Shown: positions 1-12,154, numbered from the stretch's first letter. The stretch: 64,000 bases of DNA from Eucommia ulmoides (GCA_016647705.1 CM028338.1:9857240-9921239), one strand, 5' to 3'. Notes: generated by a model not told the origin, from the sequence alone. Numbers and translations: made by a program.

Positions 1-304
1 CAATCCCTGTTACGCAGGTGATCCGGGGTGATCCCCAGCAACGACGCCAAAAACTTGACGGCAGAATATTACGTCACCACTTTCACCGCAAGTGTACGGG
101 TCAAGTTTTATAGAGTAGTAAATGAGTAGGGTTGTCGTATTCACAGGGATTTGATTAGATCGTCGCTAAGTACCACGATTGTCATAACCGGATTTTATTT
201 AGGCGATTGAATTTTGGGTTTTTGTTTTAAGAATACAAACTAAACTAATACCTAAATAATTTATTCCCCTAAACGTCATCATTAGTATTATAATTACAAA
301 AACT
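1..304 (-). mobile_element. Athila-type LTR retrotransposon fragment (E0): primer-binding site and start of LTR
   Basis: Bases 33-49 read, on the minus strand, as a primer-binding site complementary to the 3' end of tRNA-Asp, as used by Athila/Tat elements. From 56 rightward the sequence has the same layout as the other Athila LTRs here: TG just after 'caaaaact', then a stretch with 'cgcaagtgtacgggtcaagtt', which is close to E1 and E2. It is therefore the 5' LTR end of a minus-strand element whose body lies left of the window. The LTR is cut off at 304, where the E1 LTR begins. It is a fragment only. Confidence 0.6.
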
Positions 305-1663
305 TGGACGCATTTCTTTCTTCACGTCTTAATTTACTCGCAAGTGCACGAGTTCAAGTTTTAATATAGTGGACCTTTCGATCGGATATCATCCTCTGGG
401 AAATGTGTTTGATTAATTGAATGCCGTAATTTGCATAGTCTTATATAATCTCGACAGTTCAAGAAATGTTTGAGTTTGAATAATTAAAAACTATTGGGTT
501 AATTCTAATTAAATGGATTACCTAGGGATTGATTTCATTCACTTAATACATGTTTGACTTCGATTAGTTAACAATAACAGTGTTTATCCTATTCAACAAT
601 CTCGGTATCTTAAACTCGCTCACTACCTCTCTCGAGTATAAAATGAGTGAATATGTGACTTCACATCAAATCTGAAGTCCCCCTCAACGTCTATACGACC
701 CTTAGTCACATGAGTCTTGACCCAACCTCATGGATTGCACACTTTCTAACGCCCTCCCGGGTCGTTAGATCGTCGTGATGTGTTTAACCCTAGTTTAAAT
801 TCGTGGTTACCTCTCTCGAGTGTCAAATCCCGTATTATCAAAACTAACCCTAATACCTTAACAAGCATATTAAAATTGTAATAAAACAGTAAACACAATC
901 GAATTTGGACAAACAACCGTTAAAGTAACATATATTCAATCAAACATGTATTTACATGAATTACAACAATCTCCCTAGATAATATTTATCTAGCCTACCA
1001 TGATCTTAGTCATACAAATATTAAAACAAAAAGGATTCATCATCATTTGATATGAAAAGTTAAGTTACAAAGATAGAAACAAAGGAAGAACAATCAAATC
1101 TTAAAGTGGAGTGGTCCACTGTCGCCAAAGATCGGTCCTGAAATGCTTTATCTTCTCCAAATGTTAAATCTCCTCTTTGACCTCAAGAAATGCTTAAGAT
1201 CAAGTGTCTAATGTTAGGAACGTCTTTGACAAATGGGGGAACAAGGGGCTTAAATACAAGACTTCAAAAAATCTAGAAAATAGATATTTTCTGTACAGAG
1301 TGACCGCCGCGGCGGTGATTCACCGCTGTGGTAGTGAATGACCGCTGCGCGCGGTGAACCAAACCTTAAGCTCTCTGGACTTTCACTGCCGTGGTGATGA
1401 ATGACCGCTATGGTGGTAAGACTTCTACAATTCTCCCTACATCTCCACCGCCTCGGCGGTGGCCTAACCACCACGACAGTGGGTTTGTTGTCCTGAAACC
1501 TTGTTTCTTTCATCGTTTCTTCACAATTTTGCTTGTTTATCACTCGATTACGTCCCTAAACTTGATTTACATAAAAACAAGCAAAAATGCAATAAAATAT
1601 TACTAAAACACTCGAAAACTACCAAATTCGACTTAAAAGTAGATAGGTATTTTCAACCTATCA
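305..1663 (-). repeat. E1 3' LTR
   Basis: This LTR starts with TGGACGC and ends with ACCTATCA on the plus strand, matching the right LTR at 20821-22828 nearly throughout (for example 'ttaatatagtggac' and the block after 'tagattgatttcattc'). It contains a GC-rich cluster of CCGCCGCGGCGG-like motifs at about 1301-1480. Its left flank 'caaaaact' equals the flank of the right LTR beside the primer-binding site, which is unexpected for an outer edge. Confidence 0.85.
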
Positions 1664-2321
1664 AATACCCCCAAACTTGAAATTTTGCTAGTTCTCGAGC
1701 AAAACAGCCTAACACTAAAATAGACTAACTATACTAATTAACTAACTATTAAACTAAAAATGAATAAACATTGACAAATAAGAAGTAAACGCGTGCAAGT
1801 GCCAAGTTCAATCGAACAAACCAACTTGTTCTTCCCTCAACAGCCCCTGATAAGACCAAGCTCAGAAATAAAATACACCACGTGGTGTTCTAGAATTTCA
1901 ACACTCAATATCAATAAAAACCATTCTAGATTTATTTAAAGTGTGTGTGTGAGAACTCAAATATGTAACTATCCAAACACCGGATTGGATTATTCAATAA
2001 CTAAGCTCATGACTTAAACCGTTAAGGATTAGAAAAACCATATGCTTGACAGGGCTCGACTATCCACTAATGTAGGTTCGAAAATTCATAGAGATCAATA
2101 GGGCTTCGATCGGCATTAGAGAATAGCCAAGAGTATGTCAGGAATAAAAAATAAAAAATCGTTATAATTACAATAATTCAATGATACCCAAGGTATAAAT
2201 GCTTGTCGCTATATCTCTCTCGTAACCCCAAATATTTAAAACACAACCCTGAACAAGAATTTAAGAACTTTGTATTAACTTGTCGAAAGAACAAAAATAA
2301 AAACTATATTCACATAGTTTT
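1664..2321 (-). mobile_element. E1 polypurine tract and 3' non-coding segment
   Basis: On the minus strand a purine tract (revcomp of 'aaatacccccaaacttg', about 1664-1680) lies directly before the LTR start TGATAGG. The rest has no coding potential. It parallels 8089-8735 in E2 ('ctagttctcgagc', 'accggattggatta'), which shows it is shared Athila 3' sequence. It stops at 2321, where the SIRE block starts; the same sequence resumes at 12155. Confidence 0.75.
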
Positions 2322-3908
2322 TGTTGATCCTAAGATTTTGATGGACAATTAAAGATTGATGTTTTTGGTGGAACTAACAATTTGATTAAGTGTTTTAGTA
2401 TATTAGTTCCAAATGATGAAGATATGATAATAAAGATGATGAAGGATTAAAAAGTTGAAGAATTTGAAGAACCTAGAGAAAACAACTCAAGTTAAATTTT
2501 AACTCTTAATATCCCAATTAGGATCACACACGACACAAAAAGATTTTTAAATGATTTTTATAAATATGTGTGTTTTTAATAGGATCCTAATTAGCTAAAT
2601 TATTTACTCCTATGTGTAATTGATTTTTTTTTTTTTTTTTTTTTATAATTGATTAGAATTGAATTTAAGTATTTAGTGGAGTTAACCAAGAAAAGAAATT
2701 GGTTAAAGGGATGAAAACGTCAATGAAAATGAATTAAAAATGAATTTAGAAGAGGTTCCAGTATCCATAAGTTGACAGGTAATTCGACCAGAACAAAGAA
2801 GAAAAACTCTTTGTATCTCTCGGTCGACAGGTAGGTTAACCTGTGCTTAAATATGAACATCCTATATCTATAAATCGATATAGCAGTCGACCTGTGAAGA
2901 AAAATTGAACTCTCTGAATCTCTAAGTCGACAAATAGGTTGACCGACGGGCATAGAATCTTTGGCTTGGCTACATCCTGAATCGAGCGGTCGACTGCTGA
3001 TCTTGGTCAGTCGACTTATGGGTCTGTTTCAGGATATTATAGAATTTTGGATTTTATTCTGAAAGTAACCGTTACTAGTCCTTTTTTTTGTTAGTATTCA
3101 TGAGAGATTTTAGGGATCAAATTGTTGCATATCTCAAATAATATTAAATCTCTAAAATCTCCCATGAATCCTAACCAAAAAATGGTTAGTAACATCTACT
3201 TTCAAAATAAAATTCGGAATTCCATAACATCTTGAAATAGACCCATAAGTCGACCAACCAAGATCAGCAGTCGATTGCTCGATTCAGGATATAGCAAAGC
3301 CAAAGATTATGTGCCTATAGGTCGACCTATCTATCGACTTAGAGATTTAGAGAGTTCTATTTCTCTTCACAGGTCGATCGCTCTATCGACTTATAGATAC
3401 AGAGAGTTCATTTTTAAGCACAGGTCGACCTACCTGTCGACCAAGAGATACAAAGAGTTTTCCTTCTTTGTTCCGGTTGACTTACCTGTCGACTTATCGA
3501 TGTTGGAACCTCTTCTAAATTTATTTTTAATTCATTCTCATTGATGTTTTCGCCACTTTAACCAATTTCTTTTCTTGTTTAGCTCCAGTAAATACTTAAA
3601 TTCAATTTTAATCAATTATAAATATTTCTTTTTCAATTACACATAGGAGCAAATAATTTAGCTAATTAAGATCTTATTAAAAACACACATATTTATAAAA
3701 ATAATTTAAAAATCTTTTTGTGTCGTGTGTGATCCTAATTGGGATATTAAGAGTTGAAATTTAACCTGAGCTGTTTTCTCTAGGTTCTTCAAATTCTTCA
3801 ACCTCTTAATCCTTCATCATCTTTATCATCATATCTTCATCATTTGGAACTAATAAACTGAAACACTTAATCAAACTGTTAGTTCCACCAAAAACATCCA
3901 CCTTTTTT
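2322..3908. repeat. Head-to-head inverted SIRE LTR halves (large palindrome)
   Basis: The left arm (2322 to about 3113, plus orientation) and right arm (about 3150-3908, minus orientation) are inverted copies, very similar by eye, around a spacer of some 36 bases near 3131. Each arm is the 5' part of a SIRE LTR: 'tgtttttggtggaactaac', then a block ending with the 'cacacgacac' stretch, then a GTCGACC-rich minisatellite. The right arm abuts the pol side as a 3' LTR should. The mirrored open frames in the two arms are by-products of the repeat and not genes. Confidence 0.85.
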
Positions 3909-6463
3909 ATGATGACAATTAACTTTGATATTTTCTTCAAATAATAATATAACCACACTCCCCTGGAATCCGAGGACGGATTTTATAACTCATTTAAGCA
4001 TAAGAATGAAAATATTAAAAAAAAAATCAACAAAGCACAAATATAAAAATAAACTCCCCTGAAGATATTAAAAAAATAAAAAAAAATCAACTAATTCTCT
4101 CCCTTTGTCATCTGAAAAAAAAAAAAAAAAAATTAGGGAGGGGGGAACACAAAAACTCTACTCTAGGCAGATAACATTATGCTTAGCCATACCCAAACTG
4201 CAAATGATTTTTACAAACTAATCTTCTGCTAATGGTTTGATAAAAACATCAGCAAGTTGGTTGGAGGTATCAATATACTCAATAACAATGTCTCTTTTCT
4301 GAATGTGATCACGAATAAAGTGATGTCTAATCTCTATGTGCTTAGTTCGTGAGTGTATTGTAAGATTCTTACTTAGACAAATAATACTCTTATTATCAAA
4401 AAATATCGAGACCTCCTCCATGCAAATTCCAAAGTCATTTAATTGTTGCTTAATATATAAGATTTGAGCACAACAATTACCAGCTGCCATATATTCAACA
4501 TCAGTAGTAGATAAGGCTATCGAATTCTATTTCTTGCTTGACCGAGAAACTAAAGCATGTCCTAACAAATGACATGACCCACTTATGCTTTTTTGCTCAA
4601 CTTTGCAACTGGCAAAATCAGCGTCGGAGTAACTTACCAATTTAAAATCACTCCCCCTAGGATACCATAATCCTAGATCAGTCGTCCCCTTTAAGTATCG
4701 AAAAAGTTCAACCGCAGTCAAGTGCGATTCTTTAGGACAAAATTGAAATCTAGCACAAAGACAAACACTATACATAATGTCAGGTCTACTAGGAGTTAAA
4801 TATAACAGACTACTAGTCATACCTCGATACATTTTTTCATTAACACTTTTACCCGTATCGTCTTTGTTTATCTTCGTAACTGTTATCATGGGAGTTTTGT
4901 ACTCTTTAGTACCTTCCAAGCCATATTTATTTAACAACTCCTTGGTATATTTAGCTTAGTTTATAAATATTCCTTCTTTGGTTTGTTTAATTTACAATCT
5001 AAGAAAGAAATTCAACTCTCCTATCATGCTTATTTCAAATTCAACCTGCATTATCTTAGCAAACTCTTAGCAAAGATCCTCATTAGTAGACCCAAAAAAA
5101 ATATCATCAACATATACTTGTACTAATACGATATCATAATCAGTTTGCTTCACAAATAGTGTTATATCACAAATACCCATTCGAAAGTTGTTTTCGATCA
5201 AATATCAGCTAAGTCTCTCATACCAAGCTCTAGGATCTTGTTTGAGCCCATACAAAATCTTGCGAAGTTTAAATACGTGATCGATAATTTATCACTTTCA
5301 AATCCCGGGGGTTGTTCCACATAAACTTCTTCTACTAGAAATCCATTTAGAAATGCACTCTTTACATCCATTTGATTTAACTTAAAAGTACATGAACATG
5401 TAAAAGTGAGTAATATTCTAATTGCTTCTAGTCTAGGAACAGGAGTATAGGTTTCATCATAATCAATTCGCTCCTCTTGATTATAGCCATGTACTACTAA
5501 TCTTACTTTGTTTCTAATTACCATACCAGATTTATCCTTTTTATTTCTAAAAACCCATTTAGTACCAATAACTAGATGAAAATTCGGTCTTGGAACAAAA
5601 CACTATACTTTGTTCTGCTCAAATTAAACTAACTCATCTTGCATTGCGGAAATCCAAGATTCATCAGTTAACGCCTCATCTATATTTTTAGGCTCAATTT
5701 GAGATAAGAAAGCAAGATTGATTATACCCCTAAGAGAAGAAGTACTTATACCTCTTTCGAAATTACCGATGATTTCTTTTATCGAATGTCCCAGTATTGT
5801 CTTTATAGTTCTTGGTAAAGTCGAATCATTTTCCTTAGATTCTTCCTCTTGTTGAGACTCCTCAGGTACATTATCACCTTGGTTTTGATTATTTGAAATA
5901 CCTACATCATCATCATCCAAAACCTTTCTCGACAAGAATTGATCAACTTCCTTAAAAATAACATGCATAATTTCTTCTTCTACTAACGTACGTTTATTAT
6001 AAACTCTATAAGTCTTACTGTTAGTAGCATATCCAAGGAAAATCCCATAATCTGATTTAGCATCAAATTTTCCAAGATTATCCTTGTTATTCAAAATAAA
6101 ACACTTATATCTAAATACTTTAAAATAGAAAATATTAGGAGTCTTACCATTCTAGATTTCATATGGGGTTTTGTTAAACCCTCTATGAATCGATACTCGA
6201 TTCACTATGTGGCAAGTTGTACTTACTACTTTGGCCCAAAATTAGGTTGGTAAGTGATTTTAACCAAGCATCGTTCTGGCCATCTCTTGAAGTGTTCTGT
6301 TCTTCCTTTCTACTACACCATTTTGTTGCGGTAATCTTGGTGCAGAAAAGTTATGAGCATAACCATGCTCATCACAGTAACTTACTATATCATCATTCTT
6401 AAACTCTCTTCCTCTGTCACTTTGAATGTTAATAATGGAACATTGCTTCTCATTTTGAACACG
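3909..6463 (-). mobile_element. SIRE-type copia pol fragment (integrase end, reverse transcriptase, RNase H)
   Basis: Minus-strand frames spell, in order, the integrase C-terminal core with SDRGREF and QQNGVVERKNRTLQEM (6260-6463), the post-integrase region with 'GIFLGYATNSKTYRVYN' (about 6000-6094), the reverse transcriptase start with 'NQMDVKSAFLNGFLVEEVY' (5198-5524), the connection with 'SLLYLTPSRPDIMYSVCL' and RNase H (4218-4937) with TKHIEIRHHFIRD and QLADVFIKPL. These match the SIRE/Maximus lineage. The purine-rich stretch just before the right LTR arm fits a polypurine tract. Gag, protease and the front of integrase are missing because E2 inserted at 6464. Several breaks. Confidence 0.85.
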
Positions 6464-8088
6464 TGGTGGGGTGTGAAATACGCCGCTACTTACACTCACA
6501 AGTATACGAGGTATAAGTTTTAGTATATTGTGATTGTTAAGATCGGGTTATCGTATCCACAAGGATTGGTGTCATTACTATCGAATACCGCGTTTGTCGT
6601 GACCTGACTTTATCTAGGCAAAAAATAAATGTATTTAATTAATTAAACTAATACTAATATATCCTAAATTAACTACACTAATATACTCATATGTTTTAGT
6701 CTGAAGAATTTTCTAGAGATTAACGTGTTTACAAATACGTGTTCGATCTCGATTTACTCACGTTTATGGTGTTCGACCTATTTGACAATCTCGGTACGTA
6801 AACTCCACCGCCACCTCTTCCGAGTGTAAGAAGGGGGAATACATGACTTCGAGTCAATGAAGAAATTCCCCTCAATGTCTTAATGACCCTAGGTCACGTG
6901 AGTCTCGCCCAGTGTCATTGATTGCACATAATCCAACTCCCGATCGGGTTATTGGATCGTGCGTTGTATTTACCCTATCAACAATCTCCGTTCTAAAACC
7001 ACTTTGCTACCTCTCTCGAGTGTAAGACAGGGGATATAATGCAACTTTGAGTCAACGAAGAAGACCCCCTCAACGTCTTAACGACCCTAGGTTGCGTGAG
7101 TCTTGCCCCAACGTCATCGATTGTCCACAATTTAAACCTGACCAAGTCATAAAATCGTGGCGTTTATTTAGCCTAATCCGAATCCGAAGTTTGTAAAAAA
7201 ACCCCGTATTATCCATTTATCATTCTAAGCATAATAAACAAACAATACGATAAACACAATCAAACTATGAAGAACAATCACAAACGAAACACCGAAATCA
7301 TCCAAACAACGTATTTATAAATTATATGTTAATCCTTATACAATCCATGTTTAGCTAAGGCCATAGCTGCATTTACAATGAAATAATAAGCTAAACATGA
7401 TCATATGATCCTAAGTTAAAGAAATAAGAAAAAACAATCGAAGAATTTAGCCTCGTTCGAAGATAAAATACTAAGAACGATCAGCAATCGATTTGTCGTC
7501 TTCTCCACTTAAGGATGTGAGCTCCACCTCTAAAACTCCTAAACCCTAGCCTAAACATAGCTTAAGGTATCCAAATGGCCCGGGGGAGGGGGGTCAAGAG
7601 GAGGGGAGAGAAATGGGTATTTATAGACAAAATATCTCAAAATATCTAATAAAATATCTAGACTGTGCAAAGGGTCACCGCCGCGGCCGTGGGATTTATC
7701 GCTACGGCGGTGGTAGGTCGGTTTGGCTGATTGTTGCGGCGATGAAGACAGTGGTGGCTTAGGAAATGTTTCTGCTGGATTTTCGCCTAGGCAGTGGGCT
7801 GTCAGTAGCCTTTTGTATTTCTCAGCTTTTTCACCGCCGTGGCGGTGGTTTGACACCGCGGCTATGGGCTTATTTCACAATTTTGCCTCCGAGCTTGTTT
7901 TTCCACCGTTCTTTGATCACTTTTGGTTCGATATCATCGTTTTTGCTCCAGTTTCCTATCCTTTTGCCCCACATACCTGATTTGATACAAAAAGATAAAA
8001 ACTAATTAAAATGTAATAAAATACTATATAAACGCTTGAAAACTAACTTAATTTGGTTTGAAAATATGTAGATAGATCACACCTATCA
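6464..8088 (-). repeat. E2 3' LTR (complete)
   Basis: Begins TGGTGGGG and ends ACCTATCA on the plus strand. It shares with the right copy 'atacgccgctacttacactc', 'cgtgttcgatctcgatttac' and the block with 'cacgtgagtct'. It holds an internal duplication: two blocks each with an 'acaatctc' start and a 'cctaggt' motif (about 6780-6960 and 6980-7150). A GC-rich 'ccgccgcggc' cluster lies at 7675-7865. Confidence 0.8.
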
Positions 8089-10070
8089 AATATCCCCAAA
8101 CTTGGAATTTGACTAGTTCTCGAGCGAAACACACACACGAAAATGAAAAACAAAATTGAATTAAATAACAAACAATCTAAAACAATCTAAACATAACAAC
8201 ATGCGAGTTTTAAATTCTTCTAACGGCCAAGTTAGTGTTGTCCCTCAACAACTGCCAGTTATATCGAGTTCAGGCAGTAACACACATCATGTGGTTCTTG
8301 AATTTTGACATGCAATAATGGTGAACACTATTTTAGATCCTGTAAATGTGTTAGTGCATGACTCAATAATATAACTATACAATAACCGGATTGGATTATG
8401 CCCCAACAAAATTCATGACGTAAACCATATAGGACTAGGATTTCTATAGGCCTGATTGGGGTCCACTCTCCACTAATATAGGTTTAGTAGTTCAAAGAGA
8501 TCAGAAAGACTTGGTTCGGTTTAAGAATATTTGGCCAAGGGTATTTCGAAATAGAAAATGAGTTAACGTTGTTAACATAATGTTACCCAAGGCTCAACGC
8601 TTGGCACATTCACTCTCGAACCCCCATACTTAAATTGGAAACAATCCTGAACATGCATTTAAGACCGACGTACTCACTTATCAAAAGAAATAGAAAAAAT
8701 TGTATTTACATTTGATTCTTTTTTTCTTTTCTATTTTTTTTTCAACGAACACACCCCCAAACTTATTTGATTGTTACAATTGTAGGGGTGTGTAAAATAC
8801 AAACGAAAAATGACAAGTGAGTACTCAAATACCGAAACCAATTAGAAGTTCGCCCTAAACCCAACCACTCACATCAAGTAGCATTTACAATTGCTAACTT
8901 GATTCACTCAAATGTACCTTTAAATTCAGCGATTTAGGTTTGGAAAAAGATCCACTGGCCAGGGTATTAGTTTATGTGTTCTGAATTGAATTAGCATTTA
9001 GGTTTCGACAGGGTAACGAAGGATAATGATATTGCATGGTAGGCTTCAAAAAGCTCAAGCGACAAATAGAATGCCTAAATTACGTCTCCTGAACTACCTC
9101 GCTTAGGATTTCGCCTCAAGCTTCCCCTCAATCAAGTTCTAGAGTCCTAAATGTGTCATGAGTTTGCCTAATCGATAATCGTTGTCAAATCAATTGAATA
9201 GAAATACATTGAGTCTATGTGCTCGTGCACATTAGGATCTACAATAATTTTGACCAAAACGCGTAGTCAAGCACACACAATCACATATGCATATGTATTA
9301 CCCTTGACTTCGAAAACAACCAGGGGTAATTATCATTATTGGGTAATGACCCAAATGAACACAAAACTCAGCATGCAAACAACAATACAAATAAACACAA
9401 ACTAATCTAAACACAAATGCACTACAAGAAAAATAGTAACACATAAACTAACATACTATACTACACATCACCGCTAAACTCAAAATGGACAATGTCCTCA
9501 ACAATCCCAATCATCAATCTCAACATATAGGAAATTAAAGCATGCTGACGAAGAGTGTTTAGAACACGTACCTGGGAGGCGAGAGGATCTCGCCTCCGTT
9601 TCAATTCAACGGAGATGGATTTAACTTATTTGACCTTGCATTGCCTCCTAAGACGCACGTGGTTTAATGTCCTCGACCCGATATTTTCAGAACACCCTCA
9701 AGCTTGGCGAGGTTTTGCTTTGGATGACTCAATCTTTCAACGAAATGCCTCACCGGATTATGTGCATGGCCTCGTACCATAAAACGGTTTGGAATCCCAT
9801 CGAAAGGGATGCATCAATACTCGTCGATTTAACATCACCAAGTACCCTGCATAAGAAACAAAAACAAAACTATAAACAAAAATTATATATAAAAAAGAAA
9901 TGCCTAAAGTAAAATTAAGTCATTTACTCACAATATCAACAACAACTACAAAAGATAATCCCGGTAATATGATACACTTGCTTCTCCTATCTAAAACTTA
10001 AGTCTTGAGCTGTTACCGTGTTTCTCAGGCAATAACATCAAAACAATCCCCAGCAGCGGTGCCAAAAACT
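8089..10070 (-). mobile_element. E2 internal region, non-coding, with PPT and PBS
   Basis: Starts with the revcomp of a purine tract and ends with the revcomp of a tRNA-Asp-type primer-binding site. It lacks recognisable gag or pol. The stretch 8700-9650 resembles 12155-13250 of E1 ('cacacccccaaactta', 'gaactacctcgcttaggatttcgcctcaag', given here as two shared landmarks), so it is Athila 3' sequence from downstream of pol. Short frames here carry no family signature. Confidence 0.7.
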
Positions 10071-10838
10071 TGGCAGGGGCGTAAAAATACGCCGCTACTT
10101 ACACTCGCAAGTATACGAGGTCTAAGTTTTAGTATAGTGTGATAATTAAGATTGGGTTATCATATCTACAGGGATTGGTATTGTTACTATCGAATACCGC
10201 ATTTGTCGTGAACTAACTTTATCTAGGCAAAAAACAAATGTTTTTAATTAATTAAAATAATACTAATATATCCTAAATTAACTACGCTAATATACTAATA
10301 TGTTTTAGGGTGAAGAATTGCCTAGAGATTAACGTGTTTACAAATACGTGTTCGATCTCGATTTACTCACATTTACAGTGTTCGACCTATTTGACAATCT
10401 CGGTACATAAACTCCACTGCCACTTCTCCCGAGTATAAGACGGGGGAATACATGACTTCGAGTCAACAAAGAAGTCCCCCTCAATGTCTTAATGACCCTA
10501 GGTCACGTGAGTCTCGCCCAACGTCATTGATTGCACACAATCCAACTCCTGACTGGGTCATTGGATCGTGCATTATATTTACCCTACTGACAATCTCCGT
10601 TCTAAAATTCCCTTGCCACCTCTCTCGAGTGTAAGATGGGGGATATAACACAACTTTGAGTCAACGAAGAAGTCCCCCTCAACGTCTTAACGACCCTAAG
10701 TCACGTGAGTCTTGCCCCAACGTCATCGATTGTCTACAATTCAAACCCTGACCGAGTTATAGAATCGTGGCGTTTGTTTACCCTAATTCGAATCCGAGGG
10801 TTTGTCAAAACCCCATATTATCTATTTATCATTCTAAG
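10071..10838 (-). repeat. E2 5' LTR, truncated
   Basis: Starts TGGCAGGGGCG next to the primer-binding site and follows the left copy closely up to 'tatcattctaag' at 10838, about half its expected length. Beyond that, SIRE LTR sequence begins abruptly, so the rest of this LTR and whatever SIRE body lay beyond it are gone. Confidence 0.8.
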
Positions 10839-12154
10839 GGGGAACTTAATTGAGTAATTTAAAAGCCATAATTAAGTGATTTGAACCAGGATGAAGTCTT
10901 AATGATATAAGAGGTCTATAAGAGTAATTAAATGTCATAATAAGTGGGAACTAGCCGTTGGAGAACTTATTTTATTCTCTTTTAAATAGACCTACATTTT
11001 TCACTTCAAATTGTGATGAGATATTAATTATTCTGAGCTATTCAGCTCTCGTTCTTTCTAAAAGTTATCATACTGAGAGTCTTGTGAGAATTGTCTTGAA
11101 AATCATTCTTGAGATATTGAAGAAAATTATTGTTGATCACCGATTTGAAGTTGCATTGCTAATAATTATTTATTCTATGGAATCTTGGTGAGATCATTCC
11201 AAATTACTTGTTATTAATTGTTGCTTGATTCTATTCTTTATTATTTGGAATTTGATTTATGAAATTGTTTTTTGGATTTTTTATCGAAAAATATTTTTGA
11301 AACAATTTCTTGAGAAATCTGATTACGTGCTACCTAATTTTTGTTTAAAATCAAATTTTGAACATCTCACTTTTCTATCACTAGTGTTGAGATATTAATT
11401 GAGTTCTAATTTATCTGATGTAGTAGAAGCTCCGAGTGGGAAAATTGCTTATCAATTATTTATAATTGATGAGTTGAGTGTCGGATTAAATACTACTGGG
11501 AGTGTTTAATCAATGGTAACTGGTTTCAATCTCTTCTGGTAAAAAGATTGAGGTTTTGATCTTTGCCTAAGGTATAAAAAGATTAGGTAGTAATTCTTCC
11601 TTAATTGAATTTGTGAGTGTTTTTGTAAAGGTTCCATCTTTACTTGAAAAAATGATAGTTGGAGTGTTTTTGTGAGGTTTGGATTCTTGAGCCTAAGGTA
11701 TAAAAAGAATTAGGTCGTGATTATCCCTGTAATAGAATTAGGTTATTCTTGAGTCTGTAAAAAGTAGAGGTTATTTTTGAGCCTAGAAAAATGAATTTGT
11801 AAATGTTGATTTTGAGACTGCGAAAAGAATCATTGTGAGGGTTTGGTTTGTACTTGTAAAGGAATCTTGAGTTTAGTGGGTGTGAATTTTCGTAGAGCTC
11901 GGAGGATTAGATTAATCAAGAGTAGCTTGGTGAATTAGGATATATCAGTGCGTACTGCATTGTTTATTTCTTTTATTTTATCTTGTGTTGTTTGGGTGTG
12001 CACCTAGAGCTTATTACACTTATCCATTGCTATAAAGATAATAATGAATTTTAGGATAAAATTAATTATTTGATTTTTGAAGTGTTATTATTTCTCTATT
12101 AATTTTTAATACTACCCAATTCACCTCCCTCTTGGGTAGCTCACTAGGCCAACA
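10839..12154 (+). repeat. 3' part of a SIRE LTR, plus orientation
   Basis: Read in reverse it parallels 25937 to about 27420, the 3' half of the SIRE solo LTR: the end 'agctcactaggccaaca', the 'caattcacctccctcttggg' stretch before it, and 'gtgttgtttgggtgtgcacc'. The segment ends in CCAACA and is followed directly by E1 sequence. It lacks the 5' part of the LTR, which is found instead at 2322-3113. No coding potential. Confidence 0.75.

Larger units (their letters stand above)
6464..10838 (-). mobile_element. Short Athila-related element E2 without pol, inserted in the SIRE body
   Basis: Two direct repeats (6464-8088 and 10071-10838) flank about 2 kb of non-coding sequence. A tRNA-Asp-type primer-binding site lies just left of the right copy (about 10048-10065) and a purine tract just right of the left copy (8089-8105), so it is minus-strand Athila-like. 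No gag or pol is present, so it is a non-autonomous or internally deleted derivative. The right LTR is cut at 10838, where SIRE LTR sequence takes over. The left edge interrupts SIRE integrase, so E2 is younger than the SIRE copy. Confidence 0.75.
2322..12154. mobile_element. SIRE-type Ty1/copia element inserted in E1, rearranged and broken
   Basis: The block starts TGTTGATCC and ends GGCCAACA, the two terminal sequences of the same LTR family seen intact at 25937-28536. The E1 sequence interrupted at 2321 continues at 12155, judged by comparison with the parallel stretch of E2 near 8700-8740. Inside are a head-to-head LTR palindrome (2322-3908), a minus-strand pol fragment (about 3909-6463), the Athila derivative E2 (6464-10838) and the 3' half of an LTR in plus orientation (10839-12154). 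The outer parts are plus-oriented but the body is minus-oriented, which fits an internal inversion. Broken fossil. Flanking 5-mers (gtttt, atatt) match only partly. Confidence 0.7.

Noticed and set aside
33-49. tRNA-like sequences at the three 'gcaacg(a/g)cgcca' sites (33, 10048, 20797)
   Set aside because: They match only the acceptor end of tRNA-Asp and adjoin LTRs, so they are primer-binding sites and not tRNA genes.
2720-3544. Similar open frames on opposite strands (2720-2953 minus, 3275-3544 plus) that look like a repeated protein
   Set aside because: They are mirror images within the SIRE LTR palindrome and come from the GTCGACC minisatellite; no protein family fits.
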